A stretch of DNA of 64,000 nucleotides, from NCBI GenBank assembly GCA_017513195.1, contig JAFXGM010000009.1, forward strand, positions 1 to 64,000, read 5' to 3'. Numbering within the stretch: position 1 is the first letter of the stretch; the number at the start of each line of letters is the position of its first letter. The position numbers were made by a program, and so were the translations under genes. The notes under the pieces are model-generated. The model was not told the DNA's origin. It worked only from the letters and a program-made list of their open reading frames with translations, and did not search any database. This stretch comes from Clostridia bacterium. GTDB lineage: Bacteria; Bacillota; Clostridia; Oscillospirales; Acutalibacteraceae. Below, in pieces: positions 8,082 to 18,903 of the stretch.

Positions 8082-11000
8082 TTATGCTCCCTGATTTTCA
8101 AGTAATTTCTTTTCAAGCTCTGCAACGTTTAGTTCAAGCAACTTTGTAACACCCTTTTCCTGCATTGTTACACCATAAAGCATATCTGCAGATTCCATTG
8201 TACCACGACGGTGTGTTACACAAATAAACTGCGTATTAAAATCAGAACGCTTCATATAATCAGCAAAGCGGTCAACGTTAATATCGTCGAGTGCAGTATC
8301 AACCTCATCCAGGAAACAGAATGGCGGAGCGTTTACCTTCATAATTGCAAAATAAATCGAAAGTGCAACAAGCGCCTTTTCACCGCCCGAAAGACCGTTA
8401 AGACTAGGTACGTTTTTACCCGGTAAACGAGCCTCAATATCAATACCACTTTCTAGAATATTATCAGGATCAGTAAGCTTTAGTTCTGCACTGCCGCCAC
8501 CAAAAAGTTCTTTAAACGTTTTGGTAAAGTTTTCATTAATTTTTGCAAAACCTTCAACAAACATTTCTTGCATTTGAATTGTAAGCTGATTAATAAGCTT
8601 ACGAAGCTCGGAACGCGCCTTTTCAACATCTTCCACCTGAGCATTCATAAAGTCATAACGTTCTTTGACCTCTTTATACTCTTCGATTGCAGATACGTTA
8701 ACATTTCCAAGTGAACGGATTTTCGACTTGGTTTCAGCAAGCTGTTTTTTGGCCTCTGCAGGTTTCTCGATTTCGATAGCAACGCTTTCAGCCTCACTCT
8801 TTGTAAGCTGATATTCATCAAAGAGTTGACGAATAACGTCGTCATACTCCTTCATCATAACATCTTTACGTTCTGTAAGGCGTGCAAGTTCGCCGCCGAT
8901 TTTTTCGCGCTCTAACGTGCGCTCTCGTTCGCTTGAACGAAGTTCAACACCTGATTTTTCAACCTCATTACGTTCATTCATTAGGTTTTCAATCTGCTTG
9001 TTATAATCGGCAATTTTTTGTTTGATATTATCAATCTCATCAACGTGGGCAGAAATATCAGAGTTTAACTGAGAAATTTTAAAGCCAACAGCCGCAATTT
9101 CTGCATCAATTTCGCCTGCTCTGAGCGCACGATTGGAAATCGTGTGTTCAATATCATCAGCAGATGCATTAAGCGATGCTGCATCCTTTTGATTTTCAAT
9201 TATTTGCAGCTTAATTTCGGTAATATCATTTGTAAGAGATTCTCTATTTTGCGAAAGTGTATCTCTACCACCTGTCATCTGATCAATCTCAGCTTGTATT
9301 GATGATTTTTGAGCCTCAAGTTCGGCAATTTGTTTAGCGGCACTATTTGCTTTTTCATTTAGTGTCTTTATCTTTTCGTCACTACCGTCTCGTTCTTCAA
9401 TAAGCGCATTAATTGAAGTATTAACGTTATTAATTAAATCATCAATACGTTTAAGCTCTGCCAAAGCACGAATTTTGTCTTCATTGGCATTTGTTAAATC
9501 AGCCTTTACAGCAATAATATCAGCATTTACCTCAGCAACAGCTGACACCGCATCATCAAGAAGCTTAAGAGTTGATTTTTCTTTTTCACAAAGCTTTTCA
9601 ATTTCGGCTTCAATACGTTTAATATCTGCCGCACGGCTTAGCATACCAGCCTGTTTTACAAGCGAACCACCCGTGTATGTACCACCCGGATTTATAACCT
9701 GACCGTCGAGTGATACAACCTTTACTCGATAGTTGTATTTTTTTGCAAGTGTTGTTGCACTGTCGATATCTTCGGTAACAACAGTACCGGCAAGCAAGTG
9801 TTTAATAATAGTTTCGTACTTTTTATCAACGTTAACAAGGTCGGATGCAACGCCAACAAAACCATAAATATCATCAAAACCGTTTTCTTTAAACTCACGT
9901 GATGTTGTTGATGAAATTGGCATAAACGTAGCACGGCCTGCATTATTGGTTTTAAGATAGTTAATAGCACGTTTTGCATCAGCTTCGGTATCAACTACTA
10001 CGTTTTGAATAGCATTACCAAGTGCTGTTTCAATAGCAACTGAATACTTTTTATCAACAGAAATTAACTTTGATAATGGACCGTGAACACCGCGCAAAAT
10101 TCCCTTGTCGGATTCTGCTACTACCTTCTTAACAGCGTGAGAAAAGCCCTCCAAGCTGTTTTCAAGCTCGGTAAGAATTTGTACTCTACGACGTTTTGCC
10201 TCAATATCAAGGTGCAATTCGTTGCTTTTTTCGGTTAATTCTTTAAGCTCATCATTACGATTATTAAGACGAAGCTCATAACCTTTAATCGAATTTTGTA
10301 ACGATTCAATATCACTTTCTGTTTTATCTAAAAGTTCTTTTGTTTCGTCGAATTCTTTAGATAAAATTTGCTTTTCAGATTCATTTTGTTTAAGCAAATC
10401 ATCAATAATTCCTCTACGAGAGTTAATTTCATCAATAGAGGTATTAGAGGTAGTCATTTCAACCCTTAAATCCGATGTTTTTACTGACAATACATTAAGA
10501 GTTTTAATTTGCTCTTCAATTTTTCTTGAAATGCTTTCACTATCGGTAAGCAAGTTATTTAAATTATTTTCAAGTGTCGAAAGTTTTTCATTAAGTTCAT
10601 CAATAACCTCTTGTTTACAGGTAGCAAGATTACGCTTGTTTTCAATCTCTTCTTTTGCGGTTAAATCAGAATCTTCAAGCGCTTTCTTTTCGGCGTTTAG
10701 TCGTTCAATAGTCTCGTTATTGTGCAAAATATCATTATTTAAAACAGATATCTCACCCTCAAACTTGACAGTTTCCTCGTTTGAAAGAGCAATTCGCTGA
10801 CGGATATTTTCAATTTGTGAAGTAATAAAGGTAAATTGCGCGGTATTTTGCTCTGATTTAGTATCAAATTCATTAAGAGCCTCTTCAATTTCCTTATACT
10901 GCATTTGTGCAGTGGCAATTTTACTTTCTTGTGCGCGTAATGCGTCTTTTGAGTTGTTGAGTGTATAAAGCCAAAGACCGATTTCAAGTTGCTTTTTTTC

Positions 11001-11660
11001 TTCTGCAAGGGTCAAAAATTTCTCTGCCTTTTTACTTTGTTCTTCCAAAGGCCCAACACGTGCTTCTAGCTCGTCAAGTATGTCTTTAAGTCGCAACAAA
11101 TTATCCTCGGCAGCGGTAAGCTTACGCTCTGCCTCGGTTTTGCGATAACGATATTTTGAAATACCCGATGCTTCTTCAAAAATGTCACGACGTTCATCGG
11201 ATTTTGTACTGATAATATTATCAATCTTACCCTGTCCAATCATTGAATAACCGTCACGACCAAGACCGGTATCCATAAAAAGTTCGTGTACATCTTTAAG
11301 ACGAACAGAAACGTTATTAATCAAATATTCACTCTCGTGTGAACGGTAAAATCTACGAGTAATAGAAACAAAATCATTATCAAAATTAAGGGTTCTATCA
11401 GCATTATCAATGTTAAGAGTTACCTCGCAAAAACCGTGTGGACGACGGTTATCGGTACCACCAAAAATAACGTCTTCCATAGACTGACCACGAAGACTTT
11501 TGGTTGATTGCTCACCCAAAACCCAACGTACAGCGTCGGAAATATTACTTTTACCACTACCGTTTGGACCAACGACCGCAGTAATACCACGGCCAAATTT
11601 CAAAACAGTTTTGTCGGCAAAAGACTTAAAACCTTGAATTTGAATAGAACTTAAAAGCAT
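8082..11660 (-). CDS. smc: Chromosome segregation protein SMC
   Basis: Condensin ATPase, 1192 residues, full family length. The N-terminal head has Walker [10 protein letters not shown] at residues 31-39. Two long coiled coils flank a hinge around residues 500-680 (the GYxG segment [11 protein letters not shown] and the glycine run [12 protein letters not shown]). The C-terminal head carries the ABC signature [11 protein letters not shown] and Walker [12 protein letters not shown]. It overlaps the upstream radical SAM gene by 10 bases and sits just before ftsY, the classical rnc-smc-ftsY order. Confidence 0.98.
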   Translation of the reverse strand: MLLSSIQIQGFKSFADKTVLKFGRGITAVVGPNGSGKSNISDAVRWVLGEQSTKSLRGQSMEDVIFGGTDNRRPHGFCEVTLNIDNADRTLNFDNDFVSITRRFYRSHESEYLINNVSVRLKDVHELFMDTGLGRDGYSMIGQGKIDNIISTKSDERRDIFEEASGISKYRYRKTEAERKLTAAEDNLLRLKDILDELEARVGPLEEQSKKAEKFLTLAEEKKQLEIGLWLYTLNNSKDALRAQESKIATAQMQYKEIEEALNEFDTKSEQNTAQFTFITSQIENIRQRIALSNEETVKFEGEISVLNNDILHNNETIERLNAEKKALEDSDLTAKEEIENKRNLATCKQEVIDELNEKLSTLENNLNNLLTDSESISRKIEEQIKTLNVLSVKTSDLRVEMTTSNTSIDEINSRRGIIDDLLKQNESEKQILSKEFDETKELLDKTESDIESLQNSIKGYELRLNNRNDELKELTEKSNELHLDIEAKRRRVQILTELENSLEGFSHAVKKVVAESDKGILRGVHGPLSKLISVDKKYSVAIETALGNAIQNVVVDTEADAKRAINYLKTNNAGRATFMPISSTTSREFKENGFDDIYGFVGVASDLVNVDKKYETIIKHLLAGTVVTEDIDSATTLAKKYNYRVKVVSLDGQVINPGGTYTGGSLVKQAGMLSRAADIKRIEAEIEKLCEKEKSTLKLLDDAVSAVAEVNADIIAVKADLTNANEDKIRALAELKRIDDLINNVNTSINALIEERDGSDEKIKTLNEKANSAAKQIAELEAQKSSIQAEIDQMTGGRDTLSQNRESLTNDITEIKLQIIENQKDAASLNASADDIEHTISNRALRAGEIDAEIAAVGFKISQLNSDISAHVDEIDNIKQKIADYNKQIENLMNERNEVEKSGVELRSSERERTLEREKIGGELARLTERKDVMMKEYDDVIRQLFDEYQLTKSEAESVAIEIEKPAEAKKQLAETKSKIRSLGNVNVSAIEEYKEVKERYDFMNAQVEDVEKARSELRKLINQLTIQMQEMFVEGFAKINENFTKTFKELFGGGSAELKLTDPDNILESGIDIEARLPGKNVPSLNGLSGGEKALVALSIYFAIMKVNAPPFCFLDEVDTALDDINVDRFADYMKRSDFNTQFICVTHRRGTMESADMLYGVTMQEKGVTKLLELNVAELEKKLLENQGA

Positions 11661-12655
11661 TTTTTTCTCCTTTCGACCTTGATTTCATAGTCTTTACAGG
11701 TTTTATCTGCCTTAACTACACAATCAAAACCGAGTTTTTTTAATTCATTTATGTTTTCCTTGCGTTGTCCAATCATTTTTGAAATAGCGCTTTGGTTCAC
11801 ATATAAGGTATAATTACCTTTTTCGTTAAGCAATTTCTTGGCAATATTAAAATAAATTTTAGAATAACAAAGTTCACTAAAAGCAGGATGCCAAGGACCT
11901 GCAATATAACTATTTTCTTCAATTGAATGAAGCCCTAAACGGATAACCCTTATATTCTCAACTTCAAACATCGTAAGCAGCCTAGCACAAAGCTCTACAG
12001 TGTTTTCCAAAGTTTGAGGTTTATATTTATTATCGATATAAAGCGCTGCTAAATCGGTATTTTTTAAAACGATAGTAGGATAAATTCGTACAGTATCAGG
12101 TTTTAATTTTATGATTTCTTCTGCAGTTTCTATAGCAAAATCATCACAGTCGCCATAAAGTCCTGTCATCATTTGTAGCCCTAAAGAAAACCCGTGCTTT
12201 TTAATAAGATTAGAGGCATTAATAACATCTTGCGAACTATGCCCTCTATTATTAAGCATCAAAACCTTATCGTTAAGACTTTGAGCACCAAGCTCGATAG
12301 AGGTTACACCATACTGCTTTAAAAGCAATAAAATTTCATCATCAATAGCGTCCGGTCTGGTTGAAATACGAATACCTGAAACCATTCCGCTTTCTACAAA
12401 TTGATAGGCTGTTTTTAAAAGGCGCAACATATAAGTGCGATTTATTGCAGTAAAACTACCACCAAAAAATGCAATTTCTGTAGTCTTTGGATTATAATTT
12501 TTACTACTAACAGCAACATTTACAGCATCAATAACATCTTGCGCTTTTGGAGCAAAGGTTTTTCCCGTTATGTGTCGCTGATTACAAAAGCTACACATAT
12601 TAGGACAACCTATATGCGGAACAAATATTGAAATGTTTGAGTGTGCAAAACTCAT
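11651..12655 (-). CDS. Elp3-like radical SAM protein
   Basis: 334 residues. A radical SAM iron-sulfur site CPNMCSFC (CxxxCxxC) lies at residues 18-25, followed by the GGSFTA segment for SAM binding and ELGAQSLND, matching COG1243/Elp3 radical SAM domains. No acetyltransferase domain follows, so this is the short clostridial form regularly found between rnc and smc; its reaction is unknown. The start overlaps the rnc stop (ATGA), and smc begins inside its 3' end. Family call firm, function open. Confidence 0.85.
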   Translation of the reverse strand: MSFAHSNISIFVPHIGCPNMCSFCNQRHITGKTFAPKAQDVIDAVNVAVSSKNYNPKTTEIAFFGGSFTAINRTYMLRLLKTAYQFVESGMVSGIRISTRPDAIDDEILLLLKQYGVTSIELGAQSLNDKVLMLNNRGHSSQDVINASNLIKKHGFSLGLQMMTGLYGDCDDFAIETAEEIIKLKPDTVRIYPTIVLKNTDLAALYIDNKYKPQTLENTVELCARLLTMFEVENIRVIRLGLHSIEENSYIAGPWHPAFSELCYSKIYFNIAKKLLNEKGNYTLYVNQSAISKMIGQRKENINELKKLGFDCVVKADKTCKDYEIKVERRKKCF

Positions 12656-13335
12656 ATGGATTCACCCATAAGTTGTAGTGCCTGACAAGCTGCCATTTGC
12701 TCGGCCTGTTTTTTACTTTTACCCGTTCCACGTCCAATTACATTAGAATTCAGATGCACTTCAACTGTAAATATCTTATCATGGTCAGGACCTTTTTCAT
12801 CAATGAGAATATAAGTTACGCTTTCCTCAGGATTACGCTGTATAATCTCTTGTAAAACGGTTTTATAATCCTTAAAAGAATCATCGTCGGTGTGATGCTC
12901 TAAATCGCGTAAAACGGTGCTAAAAATATGCTTTTTAGCAGCATTCATTCCACCATCAATATAAATTGCAGCAAGTACTGCCTCAAATGCATCAGCTAGA
13001 ATAGAATCACGTTCTCTGCCGCCGTTTTTATCCTCGCCTTTACCTAAAAGCAAATACTCACCAATACCTAATTCTCTCGAAAAAGCACATAACGATTTTT
13101 CACAAACAAGCGACGCCCTCAGTTTTGTAAGCTCACCCTCAGGCATATTAGGATATTTGTTAAAAAGATGCTCTGCAACTATTACAGATAAAATTGAATC
13201 TCCCAAAAACTCAAGGCGCTCATTTGAACGAGTTTCACCTCTTACCTCATTAGCATAGGAAGAATGAACAAGTGCATTTTTTAAAAGCGAAACATTATTA
13301 AATTTGTAGTCCAATCTTTTTTCAAGAGACTCCAT
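12652..13335 (-). CDS. rnc: Ribonuclease III
   Basis: Cuts double-stranded RNA in rRNA maturation and regulation. 227 residues: catalytic domain with the signature NERLEFLGDSIL near residue 40 and the second acidic site DAFEAVLAAIYIDGG near residue 115, then a double-stranded RNA-binding domain ending GTGKSKKQAEQMAA. It follows plsX by 5 bases. The usual acpP between plsX and rnc is missing here. Confidence 0.97.
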   Translation of the reverse strand: MESLEKRLDYKFNNVSLLKNALVHSSYANEVRGETRSNERLEFLGDSILSVIVAEHLFNKYPNMPEGELTKLRASLVCEKSLCAFSRELGIGEYLLLGKGEDKNGGRERDSILADAFEAVLAAIYIDGGMNAAKKHIFSTVLRDLEHHTDDDSFKDYKTVLQEIIQRNPEESVTYILIDEKGPDHDKIFTVEVHLNSNVIGRGTGKSKKQAEQMAACQALQLMGESI

Positions 13336-13340
13336 TTTAA

Positions 13341-14336
13341 TTACTCCGATTTACTTAAATTTTCACTTATAGTATTTATAACGTTCTTTTTAGTGAATAT
13401 AATTGCTTGTTTAATGGCATTCTTTATCGCTTTTGCATCAGAACTACCGTGTGCCTTTATAACAGGTTTGCTAACGCCCAAAAGCGGAGCGCCGCCGACC
13501 TCCGAGCTGTCCATCATAGATTTGAGAGCATATAAATCTTTTTTAAGAATTAATGCCGCAATCTTGTTTAAAAGGTTTTTATATAACGCTTTTTTAACCA
13601 TTTTAAACAAAGTAATTGAAGTGCCCTCAATAAGCTTAAGCGCAATGTTTCCGGTAAAACCATCAGCAATAACCGCATCACATACACCCTTGGGCATTTC
13701 ACGAGATTCAATATTACCAACAAAGTTAATTGGCGCTTCTTGTAAAAGCTTATATGCCTCTGTACGAAGCTCGTCACCCTTTGTATCCTCAACACCAATG
13801 TTAAGTAGACCAATCTTGGGATTTTCTATACCTTCAACCTTTTCAAGATATACGCTTGCCATTATACCGAATTGAGCAAGCATTTCAGGGCGACATTCTG
13901 CATTCGCACCCATATCAAGAAGCATATAATGACCGTCTGGTGAAGGTATAAGTCCGCCGAGCGCCGGACGTTTAATGCCTTTAATACGTTTAACAATAAG
14001 CGTACCGCCAACAACTATTGCGCCGGTAGAACCTGCAGAAACAAATGCATCAGCACGATTTTCACACAATTCTTTAAACGCTAAAGCCATCGATGAATTT
14101 GAATGAGCTTTAAGAATTGTTGTAGGGTCGTCATGCATTGAAATTACATCATCGGTATCAATAATGATTAATTCACCAAAAAACTTAAGGTTGTTTTCGG
14201 TAATAATATTTTCTATTGTTTGCTTATTACCTGTAAGTGTAATTTCGGTTTCAAATTGAATAGAAGCATCGGCTGCACCCTTAACAATTTCAAGTGGTGC
14301 ATTATCTCCACCAAAAGCATCAACAACTACTCTCAT
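13341..14336 (-). CDS. plsX: Phosphate acyltransferase PlsX
   Basis: Makes acyl-phosphate from acyl-ACP for phospholipid synthesis; PlsY, also in this window, uses the product. 331 residues from ATG 14336, preceded by GGGGAG at a 7-base spacing. The start MRVVVDAFGGDNAP and the internal GSTGAIVVGGT and DGFTGNIALKL segments are family marks. It lies four bases after trmFO's stop and five before rnc. Confidence 0.96.
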   Translation of the reverse strand: MRVVVDAFGGDNAPLEIVKGAADASIQFETEITLTGNKQTIENIITENNLKFFGELIIIDTDDVISMHDDPTTILKAHSNSSMALAFKELCENRADAFVSAGSTGAIVVGGTLIVKRIKGIKRPALGGLIPSPDGHYMLLDMGANAECRPEMLAQFGIMASVYLEKVEGIENPKIGLLNIGVEDTKGDELRTEAYKLLQEAPINFVGNIESREMPKGVCDAVIADGFTGNIALKLIEGTSITLFKMVKKALYKNLLNKIAALILKKDLYALKSMMDSSEVGGAPLLGVSKPVIKAHGSSDAKAIKNAIKQAIIFTKKNVINTISENLSKSE

Positions 14337-14340
14337 ATTT

Positions 14341-15651
14341 TTACTCCCCAATATTTTTAAAATAATCTAATGACCTTTGTGATAAAGCCATATAGCGCTC
14401 TTTTTTATCTCTGATATGCACATCAAGTGGGGGCAAGACACCAAAGTTTGCACCCATTGGCTGAAAGTTTTCTACAGATTCATCGGTTATGTAATTTATT
14501 AATGCGCCTATCATAGAAAACTTTGGTAAAATAAGCGGCGGTTCATCGTCAAGCTTATTTACAGCATTTATTGCTGCCACAATACCGGATGCCGCAGATT
14601 CCATATAACCCTCAACGCCGGATAATTGACCTGCAAAGAAAATATTATTTGATTTTTTTAATGATAGGTCAGGATTTAAAACCTTTGGCGAATTGATAAA
14701 AGAGTTTCTATGCATTACACCGAAACGCATAAATTCTGCATTTTTTAGTGCCGGAATCATAGAAAAAACTCTTTTTTGCTCCGGAAATTTAAGATTTGTT
14801 TGAAAACCTACAAGATTATAAAGCGTTCCATCACGGTTTTCTTTTCGCAGTTGCACAACAGCCCACGGTCTATGCCCTGTACGAGGGTCGCGAAGACCAA
14901 CAGGTTTTAGTGGACCAAAGCGAATTGAATCAGCACCACGACGCGCCAATACTTCAATAGGCATACAACCCTCATAAACCTTTAATTGTTTATCAAATTC
15001 ATGTAACGGTGCACATTCCGCATTTATCAATTCGTTATGAAAGGCTTCATATTCTTCTTTATTCATAGGGCAATTTATATAATCGCCCTCGCCCGTATCA
15101 TCACGATCATAGCGTGACGCAACAAATGCTGAAGAAAAATCAATACTATCGGCCGAAACTATTGGTGCCGCGGCATCATAAAAGCTTAAATTACCTTCGC
15201 CGGTAAATTTTTCAATTTCTCTTGCCAACGCACCGTCTGTAAGCGGCCCTGTTGCAACAATACAAATACCTTCTGTTGGTAATTTATCAACAACATCGGT
15301 GATTATATTAACGTTTTCGCACTCTCTGATTTTTTTTGTAATATATTCAGCAAAGAGATTGCGCTCTACCGCTAATGCCCCACCTGCAGGTACAGAAGAA
15401 ACGTCTGCGGCTTCTAAACAAATAGAACCGAGCATTCTCATTTCTTGTTTTAAAAGACCTGCAGCCGAGTCAATACGACTTGCCTTTAATGAATTTGAAC
15501 AAACAAGCTCCGCAAAATTATCGGTTTTATGCGCAGGACTTTTTTTAATAGGTTTCATTTCAATTAAATCAACCTTACATCCAAGCCGCGCAGCGGTATA
15601 TGCCGCCTCACAGCCTGCAAGCCCTGCACCTATTACGGTAATTTTATTCAT
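14341..15651 (-). CDS. trmFO: Folate-dependent tRNA m5U54 methyltransferase TrmFO
   Basis: Uses methylenetetrahydrofolate and FADH2 to methylate U54 in the T loop of tRNA. 436 residues. FAD-binding GAGLAGCEAAY at residues 7-17; the family segments NFAELVCSNSLK, YINCPMNKEEYEAF and FAGQLSGVEGYMESAASG are all present. ATG 15651 is taken: topA's stop overlaps just upstream (TAATATG). topA-trmFO-plsX are transcribed together. Confidence 0.96.
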   Translation of the reverse strand: MNKITVIGAGLAGCEAAYTAARLGCKVDLIEMKPIKKSPAHKTDNFAELVCSNSLKASRIDSAAGLLKQEMRMLGSICLEAADVSSVPAGGALAVERNLFAEYITKKIRECENVNIITDVVDKLPTEGICIVATGPLTDGALAREIEKFTGEGNLSFYDAAAPIVSADSIDFSSAFVASRYDRDDTGEGDYINCPMNKEEYEAFHNELINAECAPLHEFDKQLKVYEGCMPIEVLARRGADSIRFGPLKPVGLRDPRTGHRPWAVVQLRKENRDGTLYNLVGFQTNLKFPEQKRVFSMIPALKNAEFMRFGVMHRNSFINSPKVLNPDLSLKKSNNIFFAGQLSGVEGYMESAASGIVAAINAVNKLDDEPPLILPKFSMIGALINYITDESVENFQPMGANFGVLPPLDVHIRDKKERYMALSQRSLDYFKNIGE

Positions 15652-15652
15652 A

Positions 15653-17740
15653 TTATTTTTCCTTTTTCTTTGTCGACTGTCTTGTTGGACAATCAGCATT
15701 CATGCAGTACTTGCGATTTCTAATACCCGAAATTATATATCCACCACATTCGCTGCATATTTCACCGGTAGGCACACCGGGAGAAGCAAAATCGCACTTT
15801 GGATATGCAGAACAACCATAGAATTTCTTGCCCTTTTTAGAAATCTTTTTAAGAAGCGGAGCACCACATTTTGGACACGGTTGCTTAACTTCATCCTCAG
15901 GCATTGGTTTGGTGTTTTTACATTCAGGATAACCCGGACATGCCAAGAACTTGCCAAAACGACCGGTCTTTTCAACCATTTTTCTTCCGCATTTTTCACA
16001 TATAACGTCGGTTTCAACAACGGGAACTTTAACTCGTTTGCCATCAAGTGAACGTTCTGCCTTTTTGTAATGGCTATCAAAATCATCATAGAAATCGGCA
16101 ATTGTTTTAACCCAATCAAGCTCACCAACACCAATTTTATCAAGCTTTTTCTCAAGGCCAGCAGTAAACTTTGTTTCAAAAATACGAGCAAAATACTCGT
16201 TCATTAAATCACATACCGCAAAGCCGAGTTGAGTGGGTTTAAATGTTTTCTTTTCTTTTTCAACGTAATTTCTATCAGATATAACAGCAATAATTGAAGC
16301 AAAGGTTGATGGACGGCCAATACCATTTTCTTCTAATGTTTTTGTAAGAGTTGGCTCGGTATAGCGTGGTGGTGGTTGAGTGAAATGTTGGTTTGGAGTA
16401 AGCGATTTTAGTTTTAAAACGTTACCAACATTCATTTCCGGTAGCTCTGCACCATCAGATGAATTATCATCTCTACCTTCTTCATAAAGCTCGGTAAAGC
16501 CATTAAATTCAACCGAATATCCGTTTGCTTTAAATACATAATTACCTGCAGTAATATCAACTGCAACGGTTTTTTGAACACATGCAGCCATCAACGATGC
16601 GATAAATCTTTCCCAAATCAATTTATAAAGATTATATTGTTCAGGAGTTAGACCCGCTTTTATAGAATCCGGTGTCATAAAGATATCGGTAGGTCTAATC
16701 GCTTCATGCGCGTCCTGCGCACCGTCTTTAGTCTTAAAATAACGAGGTTTAGACGGTAAATATTTCTTGCCGTATTTCTCATCAATATATTTTGTTGCTG
16801 CAGCACGAGCCTCTTCGGATATACGAAGCGAGTCGGTACGCATATAGGTTATAAGGCCTGTTGCGCCGTGACCCGGAATATCAACACCCTCGTATAGCTG
16901 CTGTGCAATACGCATTGTACGTTGGCCGTTATAATTAAGCTTACGAGAAGCTTCTTGCTGAAGTGTTGAGGTAATAAATGGTGGTGCGGGTTGACGATTA
17001 CGAGTACCCTTTTTTATATCACTAACAATGTACTGCGCACCGTCAAGCTCATCAACAACATTTTGAGCGCTAGTTTCATTAACTATGGTATCAAGCTTTT
17101 TGCCATCAATTGTACCATAAAGCTTTGCATCAAAGCTTTTACGCTCTGCCTTTAGCTTTGCATCAATAGTCCAGTATTCTTCACTGTTAAACGCTTCAAT
17201 TTCACGCTCACGCTCAACTATAAGACGTAATACAGCTGTTTGTACTCGGCCTGCAGACAAACCGCTTTTAACCTTTCGCCAAAGGAATGGTGAAAGCTTG
17301 TAACCAACAATTCTATCAAGAACACGACGAGCCTGTTGCGCGTCGACAAGATCAAGATTAATCTTATGTGGATTGCTAATACCCGTTTTTACACCGGTCT
17401 GCGTAATTTCGTTAAAACAAATACGATTTTCTTCATTTAAATCAAGACCCAAAATATGCGCTAAATGCCAAGAAATAGCCTCACCCTCACGGTCAGGGTC
17501 GGTTGCAAGCAACACTTGTTCACTATTAGCCGCAGCATCTTTAAGCTGTTTAATAACATCTTTTTTGTCGGGCATATTTATATACTGTGGTTTAAAACCT
17601 TTTTCTATATCAACACCAAGCCTTGATTTAGGCAAATCGCGCACATGGCCAACTGATGCCATAACGTTATAGCCATTGCCAAGATACTTTTTTACGCTTT
17701 TAATCTTGCTTGGAGACTCAACAATAACAAGCTTTGACAT
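15653..17740 (-). CDS. topA: DNA topoisomerase I
   Basis: Type IA enzyme that relaxes negative supercoils. 695 residues. Toprim domain with LVIVESPSKIKSVKKYLG at the start and ATDPDREGEAISWHL near residue 80; catalytic tyrosine in GLITYMRTDSLRIS near residue 300. The C-terminus has three zinc knuckles: CEKCG...CPGYPEC, CPKCG...CSAYPKC and CSECGG...CMNADC. It is preceded by dprA with an 11-base gap, as in many Firmicutes. Confidence 0.97.
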   Translation of the reverse strand: MSKLVIVESPSKIKSVKKYLGNGYNVMASVGHVRDLPKSRLGVDIEKGFKPQYINMPDKKDVIKQLKDAAANSEQVLLATDPDREGEAISWHLAHILGLDLNEENRICFNEITQTGVKTGISNPHKINLDLVDAQQARRVLDRIVGYKLSPFLWRKVKSGLSAGRVQTAVLRLIVEREREIEAFNSEEYWTIDAKLKAERKSFDAKLYGTIDGKKLDTIVNETSAQNVVDELDGAQYIVSDIKKGTRNRQPAPPFITSTLQQEASRKLNYNGQRTMRIAQQLYEGVDIPGHGATGLITYMRTDSLRISEEARAAATKYIDEKYGKKYLPSKPRYFKTKDGAQDAHEAIRPTDIFMTPDSIKAGLTPEQYNLYKLIWERFIASLMAACVQKTVAVDITAGNYVFKANGYSVEFNGFTELYEEGRDDNSSDGAELPEMNVGNVLKLKSLTPNQHFTQPPPRYTEPTLTKTLEENGIGRPSTFASIIAVISDRNYVEKEKKTFKPTQLGFAVCDLMNEYFARIFETKFTAGLEKKLDKIGVGELDWVKTIADFYDDFDSHYKKAERSLDGKRVKVPVVETDVICEKCGRKMVEKTGRFGKFLACPGYPECKNTKPMPEDEVKQPCPKCGAPLLKKISKKGKKFYGCSAYPKCDFASPGVPTGEICSECGGYIISGIRNRKYCMNADCPTRQSTKKKEK

Positions 17741-17751
17741 ATACTTCTCCT

Positions 17752-18900
17752 TTAATGGTTAATTACTTCATAAGCACCGCCGGGCAATGCCCTGATAACA
17801 CCCTCAATTTCAAGCTCGGTAAGAGCAGAAAGAAGCTCATTATCATTCAAATTAAGCGAGAAAAAATCATCAGCGGTGAATTTTTGTTTATTCATATTAT
17901 TATACACTATTTGTGCTTCATTTGAAAGTACTAAGTTTAAATTTTTTTTGATTTTTTTATCTTTTTCTTCGTTTTCATCATCGAACGCTTTTTTAATATC
18001 TATAATTTCAGGATACTTAGCAATATACTGATTAAAAATATCACTTGAATCCAAAAGTGGAATTGCCCCGTCGCGTAATAAAGCGTTAGAACCCTTATAA
18101 TTTTCAAGTGTTGGATTGCCGGGAATTACAAAAACATCCCTTCCCTGTTCGTTTGCTAAACGCGCAGTTATTAGCGAGCCGCTTTTAAGAGAAGCCTCAA
18201 TTACTACTGTTCCCAACGACAAACCTGATATAATACGATTTCTTATTGGAAAACTATATTTTGTTGCTGCCACATACGGTGGATGTTCGCTTACTAAACA
18301 GCCGTTTTTGCTAATTGCATTACGAAGTTCACGATTTTCAGGCAAATAATCATAACAAATACCACAACCAAGTACGGCAATTGTTTTTCCGTTTACCGAA
18401 AGTGTACCTTTGTGCGCACAGGTATCAGCACCAAGAGCCGCACCACTCACAATTATCATACCTGCTTTAGCCAGTCTTTTTGCAAGAGAAAAAGCGGCTT
18501 TTTTGCCAAAATCTGAAATTTTTCGCGGCCCGACAATTGATATAAGCGGTAAATTGTCTATATCACAAAACTCACCTTTTATATACAACGCAAGCGGAGA
18601 ATCCGTAATATTACGCAATCTTTCAGGATAATTTGAATCACAAATTGTAATTATATCAATTTCATTTTTGATACAGTCATCAACAATTTTGTAAATATCA
18701 TTAATATTAAACGATAAAATTTTATCAGCATATTTTTTCTCTATTACTGAGTATAATTTTTCCTTAATAAAGTTAAAATCAAGCTGCTCATTTTCACGCA
18801 AAATATTAAATATCGTTACAGCCTTTGCGCTACCGGCACCAAAGCATTGTTGCAACAATAAAAGATTAACAAGTGTAATATTTTCTTTTGATAATAGCAT
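17752..18900 (-). CDS. dprA: DNA-processing protein DprA
   Basis: Loads RecA on incoming single-stranded DNA during transformation. 382 residues. The Rossmann-like core shows ISIVGPRKISDFGKKAA, SGAALGADTCAHKGTL and VLGCGICYDYLPENREL; the C-terminus is a winged-helix (LLSALTELEIEGVIRALPGG). With comF and recD2 also present, part of a competence/recombination set is conserved, though natural transformation need not follow. GGAAAG precedes the ATG. Confidence 0.95.
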   Translation of the reverse strand: MLLSKENITLVNLLLLQQCFGAGSAKAVTIFNILRENEQLDFNFIKEKLYSVIEKKYADKILSFNINDIYKIVDDCIKNEIDIITICDSNYPERLRNITDSPLALYIKGEFCDIDNLPLISIVGPRKISDFGKKAAFSLAKRLAKAGMIIVSGAALGADTCAHKGTLSVNGKTIAVLGCGICYDYLPENRELRNAISKNGCLVSEHPPYVAATKYSFPIRNRIISGLSLGTVVIEASLKSGSLITARLANEQGRDVFVIPGNPTLENYKGSNALLRDGAIPLLDSSDIFNQYIAKYPEIIDIKKAFDDENEEKDKKIKKNLNLVLSNEAQIVYNNMNKQKFTADDFFSLNLNDNELLSALTELEIEGVIRALPGGAYEVINH

Positions 18901-18903
18901 ATA

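Noticed and set aside
13393-13875. 160-codon open frame antisense to plsX
   Set aside because: Composition is that of a mirrored coding frame and plsX is secure.
15299-16051. 250-codon open frame antisense to topA and trmFO
   Set aside because: Both antisense partners are certain genes; the frame has no ribosome site or recognisable domain.
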